Assembly (NCBI GenBank): GCA_037954665.1
Contig: JBBMOL010000057.1
Coordinates: 1,488,001-1,552,000, forward strand
Length of the DNA: 64,000 bases
DNA from: Laguncularia racemosa
Lineage: Eukaryota > Streptophyta > Magnoliopsida > Myrtales > Combretaceae
Direction: 5' to 3'
Below are positions 11,844-23,799 of the stretch, piece after piece (the first letter of the stretch is position 1; every line of letters begins with the position of its first letter). Position numbers and translations under genes: made by a program. Under the pieces are notes generated by a model, which did no database searches, had not been told where the DNA came from, and saw only the letters and a list, made by a program, of their open reading frames with translations.

Positions 11844-11851
11844 TATATAAA
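11844..11851 (+). promoter_or_regulatory. candidate TATA box, membrane-protein gene
   Basis: TATATAAA lies about 180 bases upstream of the start codon. It is followed by a plausible leader with a possible 78-bp 5'-UTR intron (donor GTAAGT at 11911, acceptor TTATTCAG ending 11988). TATA-like strings are common in this AT-rich DNA, so confidence is limited. Confidence 0.4.
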
Positions 11852-11993
11852 TGATCCACTTGAAAAAGTAGTGGAAACATAGACTTAGACAGAGCAACCT
11901 CAGCTACTCGGTAAGTTAATTACAACCTCGGTCTTTCACCAGTGTTTATTTTTTTTTTAACTAATGGTTTGATTTCAAACTTATTCAGTGTCG

Positions 11994-11999
11994 ATGTAA
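11994..11999 (+). promoter_or_regulatory. AUG-UAA minimal upstream ORF
   Basis: ATG is followed directly by TAA, 31 bases ahead of the main start codon, in what should be the mature leader just after the predicted UTR intron. Such start-stop elements can stall ribosomes; the best known plant case is the boron-responsive leader of the boric-acid channel gene NIP5;1. Function here is inference. Confidence 0.4.
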
Positions 12000-12030
12000 A
12001 GTAAAGATTGAATCTTTCTCAGAGATTCTT

Positions 12031-15000
12031 ATGGAGAAATTTGGGTTCCTTTTGCTGTTTCTTCTATATGTGTGGATGAACCGATGTTCCTGCGTTGAAT
12101 CAACGGTGAGAAAGTATTAAGAAGCATAATGTTGATTTTAATATTTTTAATCGGTAACAGTGGAAAATGAATGATCTTTATTTTACTATTGATCGATTTT
12201 GCTTCTGGGGTAGTCGTTTTGACATGATTAGAATGGCTATGGATTCTAGGTAAAAGATAGTCAAGACCCGGGTTTAGTTTCAAAAACGGATACTGCTTTA
12301 AAAGGTAGTACTGATCCAGCAAAGGGGAAAACAAAGGAATCGAAGTCAGGTTCGGGTTCGAGTAAGCTTAATGGGGTGAAAAGTGAAAACGGTCAAGTGG
12401 GAATTTTGAAACATGAGGGTAAGGATGATGAGGGAACGGGGAATTCTAATCAGCAAGGTGGGTTGAAACAAGATAAAAATAAAGGAAACAAAGATGATGG
12501 TGTGATTGAGAAATCAAAAGGGAAGGAGGGTAGTGATAAAAGTGGTAAGGTGGGTGCTACTGATGATCTTTCTAAGGAAAAACTGAAAGGTGATGGAAAG
12601 GAAGGGGATTCGGGCTCAGTGTTGCCATTGAGGAAGGAGGGGCCTCGCGAAGAAATATGTGGTGCATCTAACAAGTGCATTAATGAGGCGAACAAGTTGG
12701 TAGCTTGTTTAATGGTCCCTGGAAATGGTAAGTTCTTGAAATTGGTTTTTCTGATTAAATTGTGATGTTCAGTTGCTAAGTTTACTCAATGCTCTTTTAG
12801 ATTGGGTGATATTGCTCTCAAATGACATCTTCTTGAGTGTATATGAGAATTTGAGTCCAGAGTGGCTTTGTTTCTTTAAACTTAATGACTGTAAGTGTTT
12901 AATATTCAGTTTCTATATTAGGAGCAATATCAGCTGGCATCATAAGTAACTGGTATAGTGACCATTACACCTATGGAATTTCATCTGGTCTTTGGCTACC
13001 AAAACTAATGAATTTGCTTCTGGAAAGTTAATGTTAGTGATTTTTCACGTGAAAAGTGAAATGTATAGTGCATTGATCACTCTCTTAACAATGGCCATGG
13101 ACGAATAATCTTTGGTAGTGTATACTACATTGGCATCTCAAGTTTGTTTCTTTTCAGTTGATTTCTATAATTTTGTGAAGAAGTTGGGAAGCTTCCTTTG
13201 GTAACATCCTGAAGAATTCCTCCTATGCAGTATCTTATTTTTTATGCTAAAGTTAGTTTTCAATTGCTCTAGCTAGAGCAGATGACTTGGAAGGTCTCAA
13301 TAACATCCATGCTTTCTCTAATATTACCTAGTTTTGTACACTATACCTGCTGCATCCATGTTGCTTTTGTACTCTTAGATCTTTTGCACAATATATGCTT
13401 CTTGCTCAATGTGCAATTAATGACATGTTCATGTTTCCCAACCTTGCCTTAAAGTTTGACATGGCCGCATGTTGTGAAATTCTTAGAACTGACATGCTCT
13501 CATTTCCACTCAAAGGCAGTGGTTGTTATTTTGGCCAATTCACAGAGATCCTTGTGCACTTGCTTTGTATGTTTGCCTTGCATGGGCTAGTCGCTATGAG
13601 TTGCATTGATTGCTTAAATCATTGATGTGGATTGTGTGGTACTTTTGTCATCAGCATAGGACAAAGTCTAAGATGCTAATAGCCAGGAAAAGAGCCGACA
13701 CTGCTTATTTTTTATTATGTTATTGATGCTTATTTTTTTAAGAACAGGAAACTGCCCTAGTTGCTAGATACTTTATGTTACAAGTTGACTGTATGAGGTG
13801 CCAAATAAAGAGCAGAAAACCATGATAGCTGGCTTGGCATGCCATCTGCTCATATCTGGTCATCTGGGCATATAGAGTAGATTTAAATCCTCAACTATTA
13901 TGAAGTGAAATATTCATTTCCTTCAGTTACTTAAATTTAGTCCTTTCGGTTTAACTGAGATTTTAACCTGTTAATTTTTCAGATGCTCTGTCTCTATCCC
14001 TTCTAATTCAGAATATAGGAAAGGACTTTCTCACTGTTAACATTTCTGCTCCTAGACGTGTCCATCTGGAACGGGAAAAAGTTGAGCTGCAAGGAGAAAA
14101 ACACACAGAGGTAAATTTAGCTGTCATATGCTGCTGTTAATGAACTAGCTCCATATCTTCTTATGCTTATGCTTTTATTTTTATTTTTTTGTTTTTTGCC
14201 TTCACCGTGATGCAACATTCTCATCAAGGGCAACAGCTGTGTTGTGTAGATAGAATTTCATTGTATTGTGTATGGCATATCGATGGTCAATATGTTCATA
14301 TAACTGATGATGGTTTTCTTGCTGCTGGAAAAGTTTCTCCGATTATGTGAATTCATAACAATGGGCAGAAAGATTGAAAAGTCAATGTAAGATAGTATGA
14401 GATTTTTCTCTCAATGTTGAATTTGCCTAACCCCACATCCCGACAATCTAAGGTTGCAACACATTTTTTTGTTGCATACAACTGCATTCAAGCTGCTGAA
14501 AACATGAAGAGAAAACGCAGAAAAGCACAAGAAAATAAGTGCAATTCATGAGAAAAAGAGCACTAAAAGCTACACACTTGAGAGAGGCATTTTGAAGGAC
14601 CATATTAGGTGGTGGCAGTTTGGTATTTTTTGCCATTGTTTTTGCAAAGTAATTTGGGGTAGGGTTTGCATCATATATTCAGCCAGTGGCTTTTAGCTTG
14701 CCATTTTCTTTGGCTCTCACCTCAACAAGTTAGTTACATTTGCATTGTGCCCCTGCAAAATCATGCCTGTGAATTGAAAACCATACATAATCACAACATC
14801 TTTTAAGAGGCAAATTATCATGTACCAAAGTGCTAGATCAGCACAAGATAGAGCTTTAAGGAGATTGATAATTGTTACCTAATAAATGTAATTCCTCTCT
14901 ATAGCAGGGATTGTAGGGTTGACAAGGAGCTATTTTGAGCCTTATGTCCGTCAAATTATTGTATTGTCAAAGAAATCACAAATATGTAAATAACAAAAGA

Positions 15001-18000
15001 GAAAAAAAATTTGATACCATGATATCTATGGCTTTATTTTATATCGAAATATCTCTTGGTAAATATGCACAAGACATAGCTCTAGTATGGAATAAGAAAG
15101 GCAACCTGTTGTTCCCAAAACTTTCTTCTTTTCTAGGCAAGTGTTTCCTTTTCTTCCATTTAAGACATCATTTACTTGCAACAGCTATTATCAAGTAGAA
15201 TATTCCTTTTATCATTGTCCACATAAGGAATGGTACAGTTAGTAGAGCATGTGTTCTTGTGCTGGTTGCAAATAAAAATTGCCTATGGATATATGAGAGG
15301 GCTACAATTTATGATGAGAACACCTTGATTTACTATAGAATTGGTTATGGTGGAATTTGAAGTGGCAGAAATATCCTTATGGTTGAATGCATCTCTTTTA
15401 AAAGATTCTATGGTTCAGATATTAAAATGTAGATGTATTTATTTATAACAATAAAAGGAATTTCACAAAGGAGGTCAACTAGGGAAAATTCCCACATTAT
15501 GGCCATGGTGACTATATCTTGACTGCTGATCATGGTGGGACAAAGATGGTTTGTGGATTCATTTTCCCTGGATTATTATCTTCCCTGTGATCATTAATAA
15601 ATTTTAAGTCCTGCATTCCTCACTATACAGTACCTGAAAATCATCCATGACTCAAATCACAAGTTTGATGACATGTCAATTGTTTTATCCATCAAGGTAA
15701 ACTTGACAGGTTAGTAATTTGGTAAGAGTGCAGAAGCACCACTGACCCAAAAAAATGAAAAAGCAGAAGCACTCCTGCACGTGCATTAGAACTCTGGACT
15801 TCTTTATAGATTCCATGTAACTTTTCGATATAATTTTTAAGATGATTCAGAAATCATAATGACACTGATGAGCTTTCTGGTGAATACGAGATATGATCTT
15901 TCATTGCATTCTACTTGGATAACTGATACCTTATTGTTTTCGGGGCTAAATCAGTACTTTGTATTAGTAGTAATAATATGAAATTACTAAATGGTCATGG
16001 CTTCTATCCAAAATGCTTTACTTCTACTGAAATTTTGTATCCCTATATATCTATGCTGACTTGCTAGTTGCATGTTCATTTGGTGGAACAAAATAGGACT
16101 GTAACAGGATCCCTCTTTGTAATAATTGGAATAGGTAAGTAATAGTCTTGAAGGCTATACGACCAAAAACTTGAGGTGGAAGTGTATTAAATATATGAAT
16201 GCCTAGGTAAAATTCGAGTAGAACACTAATGCGTGTTTGGAAATTGAGTATTCTCAATGGCATGTGGTTGATGAGATAGGCAACTGTCAATATAGCATCC
16301 CCCAAAACTGGTTAGGTACTGAAGTTGCAAGCATCATTGACCTAGTTGTTTCAAGCAAGTGTTAATTTTTGCGTTTAGATACTCCATTTTGTTGAGGAGT
16401 ATAAACACAAGAGCTTTGGTAAGCAATTCTGTTAGCAAGAAGATAATTATCAAGCTCAGTTGAAAGATATTCCCTCCCATTATCAGTTTGAAGTACTTGG
16501 ATATTTGTCTAGAAGATATTAAGAATAAATTTATGAAATTGTTTAAACACAGTACAAACTTCAGATTTTTTCCTTGAGAATGTATACCCGAAAAATTCGA
16601 GTATGATCATATATGAAGGTGACAAATCATTTATGCTCAGAGTGAGTTAATACATGAGCAAGACCCCAAATATCACTATGTATAAGATGAAAAGGTTTTA
16701 ATGGTTGATACGGATGTGCATAATAGGAATTCTTCGAAAATTTAGTTAGAATAGAATGCTCACATTTAAAACTACTTTGGATGCAAATACTTCATAGACA
16801 CAAAACTAGGATGACTTAGACGTTTATGCTAGAGCATGATCTCAAATTTATTTCTTACATAATAGAGAGACTGAAACTTGGAGTCAAGACTAGACCTAGA
16901 CTGAACTCCAAACAAATAATGAAGATCCAACAGATGACTCAGTGCTGCCAATCATCCACCTCGAAAGTAGGTCCTATACAACACAACTTGAAGGGAAAAA
17001 AGTCACTTGACAATTTATGCCTTTTGTCAACTTGCTTATAGACAAAAAATTGTATCTTAACTCTGGCACAAATAATACTTCTTCTAACTTCAAGTTACCA
17101 ACGAAGATGGTTCTTTTCCTTTTTCTGTAGCACTCTTTCCATTAACTACCAAAATTCTATTAAGATTATCGCTCTTCATCAAATTATCAAAGAAGTGCAC
17201 TGAGTTACATATATGATCAGATGCCTCCATATCAAAGATCCAACCATCCTGTTTTGAACATTTAGGAAGATTTAAATGAGTACCTTTTTGGGCAATTGTA
17301 GCAGTGGTAGACAACTTACTAGTGATACTAGAATTGAGTTGAGTTTGGCCAAGAATCTGTTGCAATAGGGCAAGTTGCTTTGAATTAAGATTAATCCCAA
17401 CATTAGATTGCGCATTAGTTTCTGCAACTTGGGCAGTCTTAGCACTGGCATTCTCCTTTTCACATTTGGATTTCAAATGATCTGGTTTTCCGTGCAACTT
17501 CCAAGATTTTTGCAAGTGCGATTTGCCTTTTGACAAATGTCACACCATAGTTTTTCTTTTGCTGATGCGTTTGGAATGATCCCTTTCTTTGTTACCAAAG
17601 TTGAACTTGGATTTGATTGTCTGGAGGTCATCATAACTCGATGCCTACTCTCTTCGCACCTCTCCTCTGCAAAGGCCTCCCTAAGACCCAAAAAGGGTTG
17701 CTTTCCTATGAAATGTCCTCTCACCTCATCAAGCTCAAGGTTTAATCCATATAGGAAATCAAATACTTGGTCCTTTTCCAACAATTCGTTGTACTGAATT
17801 ACATCTTCTACACATTTCCAACTAATCTCATAAAAGAGATCCATTTCCTGCCACAGCTTCATAAGTACATTAAAATACTCTCTCACACTCATATTTCCTT
17901 GAGTGGTATTACAAAGTTTGGATTGGAGCTCAAAACGCTGGGAGGAATTTTCCATGTTTGAGTAGGTTTCTTGGACATTGTCCTAGATTTCCTTAGCAGT

Positions 18001-21000
18001 CTCACAAAAAAGATATGTTCTATCAATGTGGAGTTCCATAGAATTTATTAGAGCCATGACCATAGAGTTTTTGATCTCCCACACACCATACTCGTTTGAA
18101 TCACAATCTGTAGCAATGGTTGATCTGGTCACATATCCTAATTTTCCTTTCCTTCGAATGACCAACTTCACAGATTGGAACCATTCATGGAAGTTTACCC
18201 CATTAAGCTTATGTTGGGTAATGTGCAGTGTGTTTCGATTTACTCCCATGGAAGAGGAGACTCAAGGATTTTGCTCGGATAGGCTAAGTTGATCAAAAGA
18301 CCCAAATTTTAGTTTCAGTTTGGGTGTATTCTTTGGTTTCTCACTCATGTTGGAAGCAATCTGGTCGATTTAAGATCGACTATAGCTTTGACACCATGAA
18401 GAAATTTAGAGAAATATTTCATCTTGATCTTTCATTCATCGTTCGACCAAAATAAATACAAGATGAGGGCATCACATCTAGAGACAAGGATGGTGTCAAA
18501 AAAAAAAACCCGTCAAGATCAGATTTAATCTGATTTAAAACCAACAAAGATACACCTCCTAAGAACCAACTTCTATCTTATCACAAACTATAAGTACCAA
18601 GATATTTACTTTTCTTATAGTTTGATGGTTAGTGAGATCAAAGGGTTCTCTCTCAACAAACCCTTAGCTTGATCACCATAGGTTCCACTGAAAATGATGG
18701 ACTCTAAACAAGGGGAAAGCCATTACCACAAGTTATGTTGTTATTATTGCCCCTTAACTAGATCAAAAGTGTGGGCCGACAACAACTTGGTATTAAAGCC
18801 ACTTGTTATAGGTGATTCCTTGCAACTGTTGGTTGCATTTTCATACTATATATGCAATATCCTCTTGCCATGCAACTAGTAGAGGTGACTCAGTGAGAAA
18901 TTATGTTGCTATTACTAGCAAGCAGTCTGATTGAGTAGAAAACCCAAAACTTGAAACTAATTTAAATCCACAACTCCAATAAGCGGTGATCACCACAAGA
19001 TGTTGGTCGCTGAACCTATAGGTGAGTAGAGGGTTATGCTAGACCTAGCAGGTGATGCATGATGGTCCAGGCACAAGGAACCCAACCCAGGCCACCCTAT
19101 ATGCAAGCATTAACTTCTGATGGTCCCTACCTTGACACTTGACCTCTTGAGTAGCAAAGATACCAGACTTTTCAAGCTTGAAAACAAGCTTGTTGTCTAA
19201 TGGGGAGTAATGTTAGGGATATGTATAATAGGAAATTATAATAAATATTTATCTTATTAACTATTTTGGTTTTTTCACATATTATGTGATATTTTTAGAT
19301 AATTTTTAGACTTATTGATATCTTTTGGAGATTCTATAGATTTGTGTATCTTGCACAAGGACTTGATGCAACTTGCACTTAGCACTCGCTAATCCACAAC
19401 GAGACCAAGCTTGTAGCTTTCTTTAGCACGATTTGGTGCACCACCTTCTTGTGAGCCACTTGATTTGCAGGTATGACCTTTTGGTGATCCTGTACCTCAA
19501 TAGGCAACCTTTTGAGCAGCAGAGGTATTCGGAGTATTCGAGCTTGAGGACATACTCGTCGTCTAGGTTGAAAGTAATGTTTTGGACTACATAATAGGAA
19601 ATCATAATAAATATTTATATTGTTATCTATTTTGATTTATGTACATTTTGAGAGATATTGTTAGATAAATTCTCAGGAAAAATTATAACTGAGGGTATTA
19701 AGATTTGGGATCAAGTTTAGATAGAGGATTGAACTTTCAATTAGTTGAAATAGAGGATCAATATTATGGTAAGTAGTTAAAATAGAGAATTAAATTTTAA
19801 ATGGTTAAAATAAAAGATTAACATTTTATTAAGTGATTTAAATAAAAAATTTGTTATTATTTCGTAAACATAATAAGTGATTTAAATAGAGAATTTGTTA
19901 TTGTTTGTAATAGCATTATAATGGGATTTTCTATTTGAATTACTTAGCATAACACTGATCTCTATATCAATCGCTTAAAAAGTTTGATCTTCTATTTAAA
20001 TTTGATCTAAAGCTTTGATCTTTTGCTTTTAATTTTTCCTAGATTCTTGATATATTAATATCTTTAGGAGATATTTTAGATTTGCTATTATCTTTATTTT
20101 TTAAAAATTAGGGTATTATTTCTATAAAAAATAAAGCAATAGAGAGAGAGAGAGAGATTGCCAGCTGAAGGTGGTTGGTTTCTAGTGGTGATTGTTGTGT
20201 TGCCTGATAGGTGCTGCTAGTTAGGGGTCATAGTTGGGCTTAGGATTTAGCCAAGAAACAGCTATTCATTGGGTCATGATAAAGAATGACGTCTTATTTG
20301 GGGGAATTTTCTGGCCTCACGGGATAGCTATTTGATAAGGAATAAAGAGGAAATTGAATATGACCCTATAAGGCCCAGTCGCAACATTTTACTATGACTC
20401 TTATGACTTTTTTATCTGTTGTTATGATAATGTATTTCACTTTAAATGAGAAAAAAAAAAAATCCTATTCAGATAAAATGGCATGTGAAAAGCTGTTATA
20501 GAAGACTGACTTTGCAAGAAATGTGTATATAGACAATATGGAGGGAAATGTAGTTAAACTTAACGATTTGGCTCTCTCTTATCTCCCTCCATCTCTCCAT
20601 GGTTGCAATATGTACTAGTCAAGACCACTCAGGTGCCCATTGATATGTCCGTCTCAATGAGACAGGGTGTTAGTGATTGATATCTTTTGAGGGACAAAGA
20701 CCAACCAAAGCAATTCTCACTCTCCATAAAGCGTTACTGGGGTCTTTGACCTGTGCTTTATTGCAAGATCCTGTTTGCTTGAACAAGTAGTATCCATACC
20801 CAATTTATACAGTTAGTTCCTTGGTGCCTAACTGCAATCTACCAGCTCTGACATTTGATTTGAACATCACTTTTTTAGGGTATTTTTGCTATCTGCCTGT
20901 ACTGCTGGGTAAAATTTGAAAAATTTCAGGAAAAGATTGCATTACAATTGTGAATGATTTCAGTTAATGATTTGTTGTGAGTGATGTGGGTTAATGATTT

Positions 21001-21666
21001 GACATAGACATGCATTGCAAATGTAATTTCCATGATGCACACAGAACTTTCATTGCATGAAGTGCATCCATGATGATTCTAAAGTATTCAATTCATGAGC
21101 ACTTTTAACTTTTTTGAGTCAGCTCAGTAACAGAATCCTAATGTAAGTGAAGGTAGCACTCTTCATTTTTGAGACTAAATGGTGAAAATCTTTGTTTGAT
21201 TCAGGTGAAAGTTTCCATCAATGGAGGAGGAACAGACAGCTTGATTGTTCTAAAAGCGGGAACTGGCAATTGCACCCTTGACATTAGAGATATGCCACAA
21301 AGTTCTGGAAAGGCTTTTACTGGGTTCAAAAATTCTCTGTCCACTGACTTATTTAGACGAACCCCTACTATTGCCTTTCTGTGCTTTGTTGCACTTCTCA
21401 TCGTGGTGTCCAGCTGGATCTGCATCAACATGAGGCGTAAACGTGTTTCCAGCAGTGACTCTAGGTACCAAAGGCTTGACATGGGGCTTCCAGCTTCTAA
21501 TGTGACAAAAACTGAGATTGCTGCTGATGATGGATGGGATGACAGTTGGGGAGATGGTTGGGATGATGAAGAGGCACCTAAGACACCCTCAATGCCTGTT
21601 ACTCCAAGCCTCTCATCTAAAGGCTTAGCCCCTCGTCGGGCTAACAAGGAAGGATGGAAAGATTAG
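12031..21666 (+). CDS. single-pass membrane protein with acidic WDD tail, function unknown
   Basis: Four exons join in frame: 12031-12105, 12250-12727, 13983-14110 and 21205-21666, all with GT-AG junctions (donors GTGAG, GTAAGT, GTAAAT; acceptors TCTAG, TTCAG, TTCAG). The product is 380 residues. Residues 1 to about 22 are a signal peptide (hydrophobic LLLFLLYVW). Residues 26 to about 160 are a Lys/Gly/Asp/Ser-rich low-complexity lumenal part. A region with clustered cysteines (EEICGASNKC, VAC, GNC) lies at about 160-250. One transmembrane helix follows at about 281-302, then MRRKR as a stop-transfer signal and a cytosolic tail with GWDDSWGDGWDDEEAPKTP and a terminal GWKD. It resembles an uncharacterised plant family that I recall as DUF7356, sometimes mislabelled 'envelope glycoprotein B'; that link is from memory. 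The third intron (14111-21204) is about 7.1 kb because transposons sit in it, yet the frame is intact. The start is the first ATG giving a signal peptide in frame with the splice. An alternative exon 1 cannot be excluded. Confidence 0.8.
14111..16050. other. left part of the large intron; nothing recognised
   Basis: This is unique-looking AT-rich intron sequence. Small open frames at 14448-14636 (-) and 14935-15198 (+) have no features of real genes. I looked here for the missing RT/RNase H half and second LTR of the antisense copia element and did not see them. Confidence 0.5.
16051..18348 (-). pseudogene. half copia element: gag, protease, integrase (antisense in intron)
   Basis: Read on the minus strand, a gag begins at 18348. 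A UBN2-type gag is open at 18249-17983 and 17955-17473 and contains typical copia wording such as NFHEWFQSVKLVI. A disrupted CCHC knuckle region follows near 17540-17440. The protease relic reads FDMEASDHICNS, where the active-site D-S/T-G is expected, so it is inactive. An integrase remnant reads HSDIWGL and TDNGREYL, then QNGVSKRKN; the last normally has E in the place of K, so the DDE triad is broken too. The integrase tail is open at 16305-16051 and the element then stops. No reverse transcriptase or RNase H is seen. In-frame stops occur early in gag and in integrase. It lies antisense to the host gene, inside intron 3. Confidence 0.85.
18383..18395 (-). other. copia primer-binding site
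   Basis: On the minus strand the sequence directly after the LTR reads TGGTGTCAAAGCT, close to TGGTATCAGAGCT, the usual initiator-tRNA-Met primer site of plant copia elements. It sits between the LTR and the gag start at 18348, as expected. Confidence 0.72.
18396..18546 (-). repeat. short LTR (151 bp) of the copia element
   Basis: On the minus strand the segment starts TGTTGGTTTTAAATCAG and ends TCTAAATTTCTTCA, with the primer site immediately after. Copia LTRs can be this short. I could not find the partner LTR to the left, so the boundary at 18546 rests on the TGTTGG start only. Confidence 0.6.
18788..19360 (+). mobile_element. gypsy fragment: primer-site-like motif, pol tail, LTR start
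   Basis: TGGTATTAAAGCCA at 18788 looks like a primer-binding site. From about 19050 the plus strand recalls the end of gypsy pol in several frames, including FKLENKLVV just before 19212. A GGGGAG purine stretch and then TGTTAGGGATATG (19212) look like the end of the internal region and the first bases of a 3' LTR. The coding core is missing. The parts are short and worn, so assignment is tentative. Confidence 0.4.
19400..20090 (+). mobile_element. second, related gypsy pol tail plus LTR start
   Basis: Near 19537-19577 the plus strand reads FELEDILVV and then a purine-rich stretch. TGTTTTGGACTACATAATAGG at 19578 then resembles the LTR start at 19212; both share ATAATAGGAAAT(T/C)ATAATAAAT. After that the sequence is AT-rich to about 20090, and CTTGATATATTAATATCTTT near 20046 recalls 19314-19324. 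Two near-adjacent ends of one family suggest a nested or duplicated insertion. Confidence 0.38.
20091..21204. other. right part of the large intron
   Basis: It contains an AG microsatellite at 20141-20157 and otherwise unremarkable intron sequence up to the acceptor TTGATTCAG ending at 21204. Confidence 0.5.
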
Positions 21667-23340
21667 TGGCATTATGTTATCAGTCACTCGCATACTTTGT
21701 TGTCAAATGTTCTACCCCAACTATTCGAGGACCTGGGACCAAAGAGGATTATACACTGATTATACAAAACCTTTTGCTGTTGTTTCCCCCTGCCTGCACC
21801 TCCCCCCACCCCTCCTTCTTTTCAATATTGCATGATGCCACAGCAAGTGCGTCCAAGGCAACGAGCTTTGTAGTTAATGAAATTTTGGTTCCTCTTCTTC
21901 AAATAGTTTTGCTAGTGTATTTTAAAGGGAATTAAGCTTAGCTTCTTTTCCAACCTACTATGATAAAAAAAGGTTTGCTGTATGTCCATCAGACGGGACC
22001 TTTTCACCTCCATCTAGTAGCTGGTGCATGACTGACATTGTGCCTTCTCGCTTCGTTTGTTGGACATCACAACATGAAGGAGCCAGATGGATGGTGCATG
22101 GTGCCCCAGGTGTTCGGCTCAGAGACACAGGTGCACTCGACCTTTTTCTATTCCTTTAGATTATGGCATTATGCATAAACAGCCTGTTCTGTTGGGCACT
22201 CATTTGTTACGTAACATGTTCATTCTATTTAAAGCCTAGAGGTGTATTATTTCTTGCTGCTTTGAATCTAGAGGGTGTAAATTGCATTGATATCATGTAA
22301 TTTTTTGAAATTATTGTAGGATCATCTCAAATTGTTTTTATTTTACAGCTTAAAACCTTTTGTCAGATCCGTATGATTACACCATTCCGGCTCACAAAAT
22401 TTAAATATATGTAGAAATTAGTGCCACCATTTGTTTGGTAGAATATTTATTTTCAGCTGAATGGATAAAAGGCCTTAGTTGTTGCCCAACTGGACTATTT
22501 GGAGTTGACGAGAAATTCAAAGACACAATTTATATATAAAATTAAGGTGCTTCAAATTTTATCAATTGCGATTGTGGAATCAGAATTAATAAATGGATTG
22601 ACATGATCCCAAAAAAACTTAGGAGTAATTAATTGGACGAAAAAAAATGGAGTCAAGTAATCCCACTCTATTAGAAAACACAACTGTTCTATAGACACAC
22701 ACATTGATGCCACTCTCTCTCTTTTCGTCGCTTATCTATAAATGTCTAATTTTTCTTACATCATTCAATTCATATTAACTAAAATACAATTCTAAATTAA
22801 ATATGTTAGTGGATTTAACACCTATCAAATACAAGAGTTTGTCTCCATCTATAAGTGTATTTGTGATTAACTAGAGATTTTATATTTGGAAAGTTGCAAG
22901 ATCAAGATAGAGTTTGGTCAAGTTATTTTAAGCTCAATATGAAATAGTTCAATCTAGGGTTAGTGCTCAAATTGGCATGGATTAGGCTAATTTGGTTTAA
23001 GTGAAGTTTGGTTTAGTTGGCAACTAATTCAATTTTGGGTTGTTAGGCATGGTTGGCTTCTTGTCGTTGTGGTTGGGTTTGCTTAGTCCATATGTGCTCA
23101 TCTATCCTTTATGACTCAGGTCTTTGGTCACTAATTCCTAGCAACTGGGTAAGTAGTAGAAAATTCACCTACCTCTCTATTTAAATAACTAACGTTGTTA
23201 ATATATGTTAAAAATAAAACCTGAATATGGGCTATTGAGATTTTAGATAATTTGTTTTGGATAATGAGAAAATTTTTATAATCATTGTGTTTTCGTTGTA
23301 CTTGAGATCTAACATATGGCCCACTATCCTACTATTGTTG
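21667..23340. other. 3' UTR and downstream flank of the membrane-protein gene
   Basis: The first few hundred bases have the mixed composition of a 3' UTR; AATGAAA near 21877 could serve as a weak polyadenylation signal. After about 22350 the DNA is AT-rich and shows no gene. An open frame at 21654-21935 starts inside the last exon in another frame and is not convincing. Confidence 0.4.
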
Positions 23341-23356
23341 AAGAGATGGGACAATT

Positions 23357-23790
23357 GTGGCAGCATCTACGATGGAATTGATGGTGATAAAAGTAGCAAC
23401 AAAAATGTTGCATTGTTGTAGTGATGGCACTTCTGTTGTGGTGGTGATAGGGTATAGTGGTGCTAGCGGTAGCAATGTTGGAGATGTCTATAGTAGTGAT
23501 GCTGCAGTGGTTGTTGGTGTAGTTGTTATAGGTGGTGCAATGGTGGTGGCAATAGCAGTAGTGGTGAGATTGATAGTGAGGTGATGATGACAATGACGGT
23601 GGTGTTTGTGAATGGTGGCTAGGTGGATGGTGTATAGGGTGTTTGAAGTGGGGGTAGATATTACAATGGTGGTGGTGGTGTATGTGATGGATGTGTAAGG
23701 TGGTGCATGTTGGTGGTGAGTTGGTCGTGTATAAGGCTTTTAAGGTGGTGGTAGTGTGGCAGTACTGGTCATGCTAGTAATGATAGTGTT
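23357..23790 (+). repeat. low-complexity GTGG/GATGGTG trinucleotide-like block
   Basis: The block is a loose array of GGT, GTG, AGT and GCA triplets. Both strands are open for 75-90 codons only because the composition lacks stops (Val/Gly/Ala on one strand, His/Tyr/Thr on the other). No protein family is visible. A block of similar composition on the opposite strand lies at 50640-51060. Confidence 0.6.
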
Positions 23791-23799
23791 GCAATGGTA

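Noticed and set aside
12450..12695. Ser/Pro/Phe-rich open frame antisense to exon 2
   Set aside because: A shadow of the Lys/Gly/Asp-rich coding strand.
21201..21647. 148-codon open frame antisense to the last exon of the membrane-protein gene
   Set aside because: It mirrors a well-supported exon and has no start context or family features of its own.
23324..23593. 89-codon His/Tyr/Thr-rich open frame on the minus strand
   Set aside because: It lies in a triplet-like low-complexity block open on both strands.
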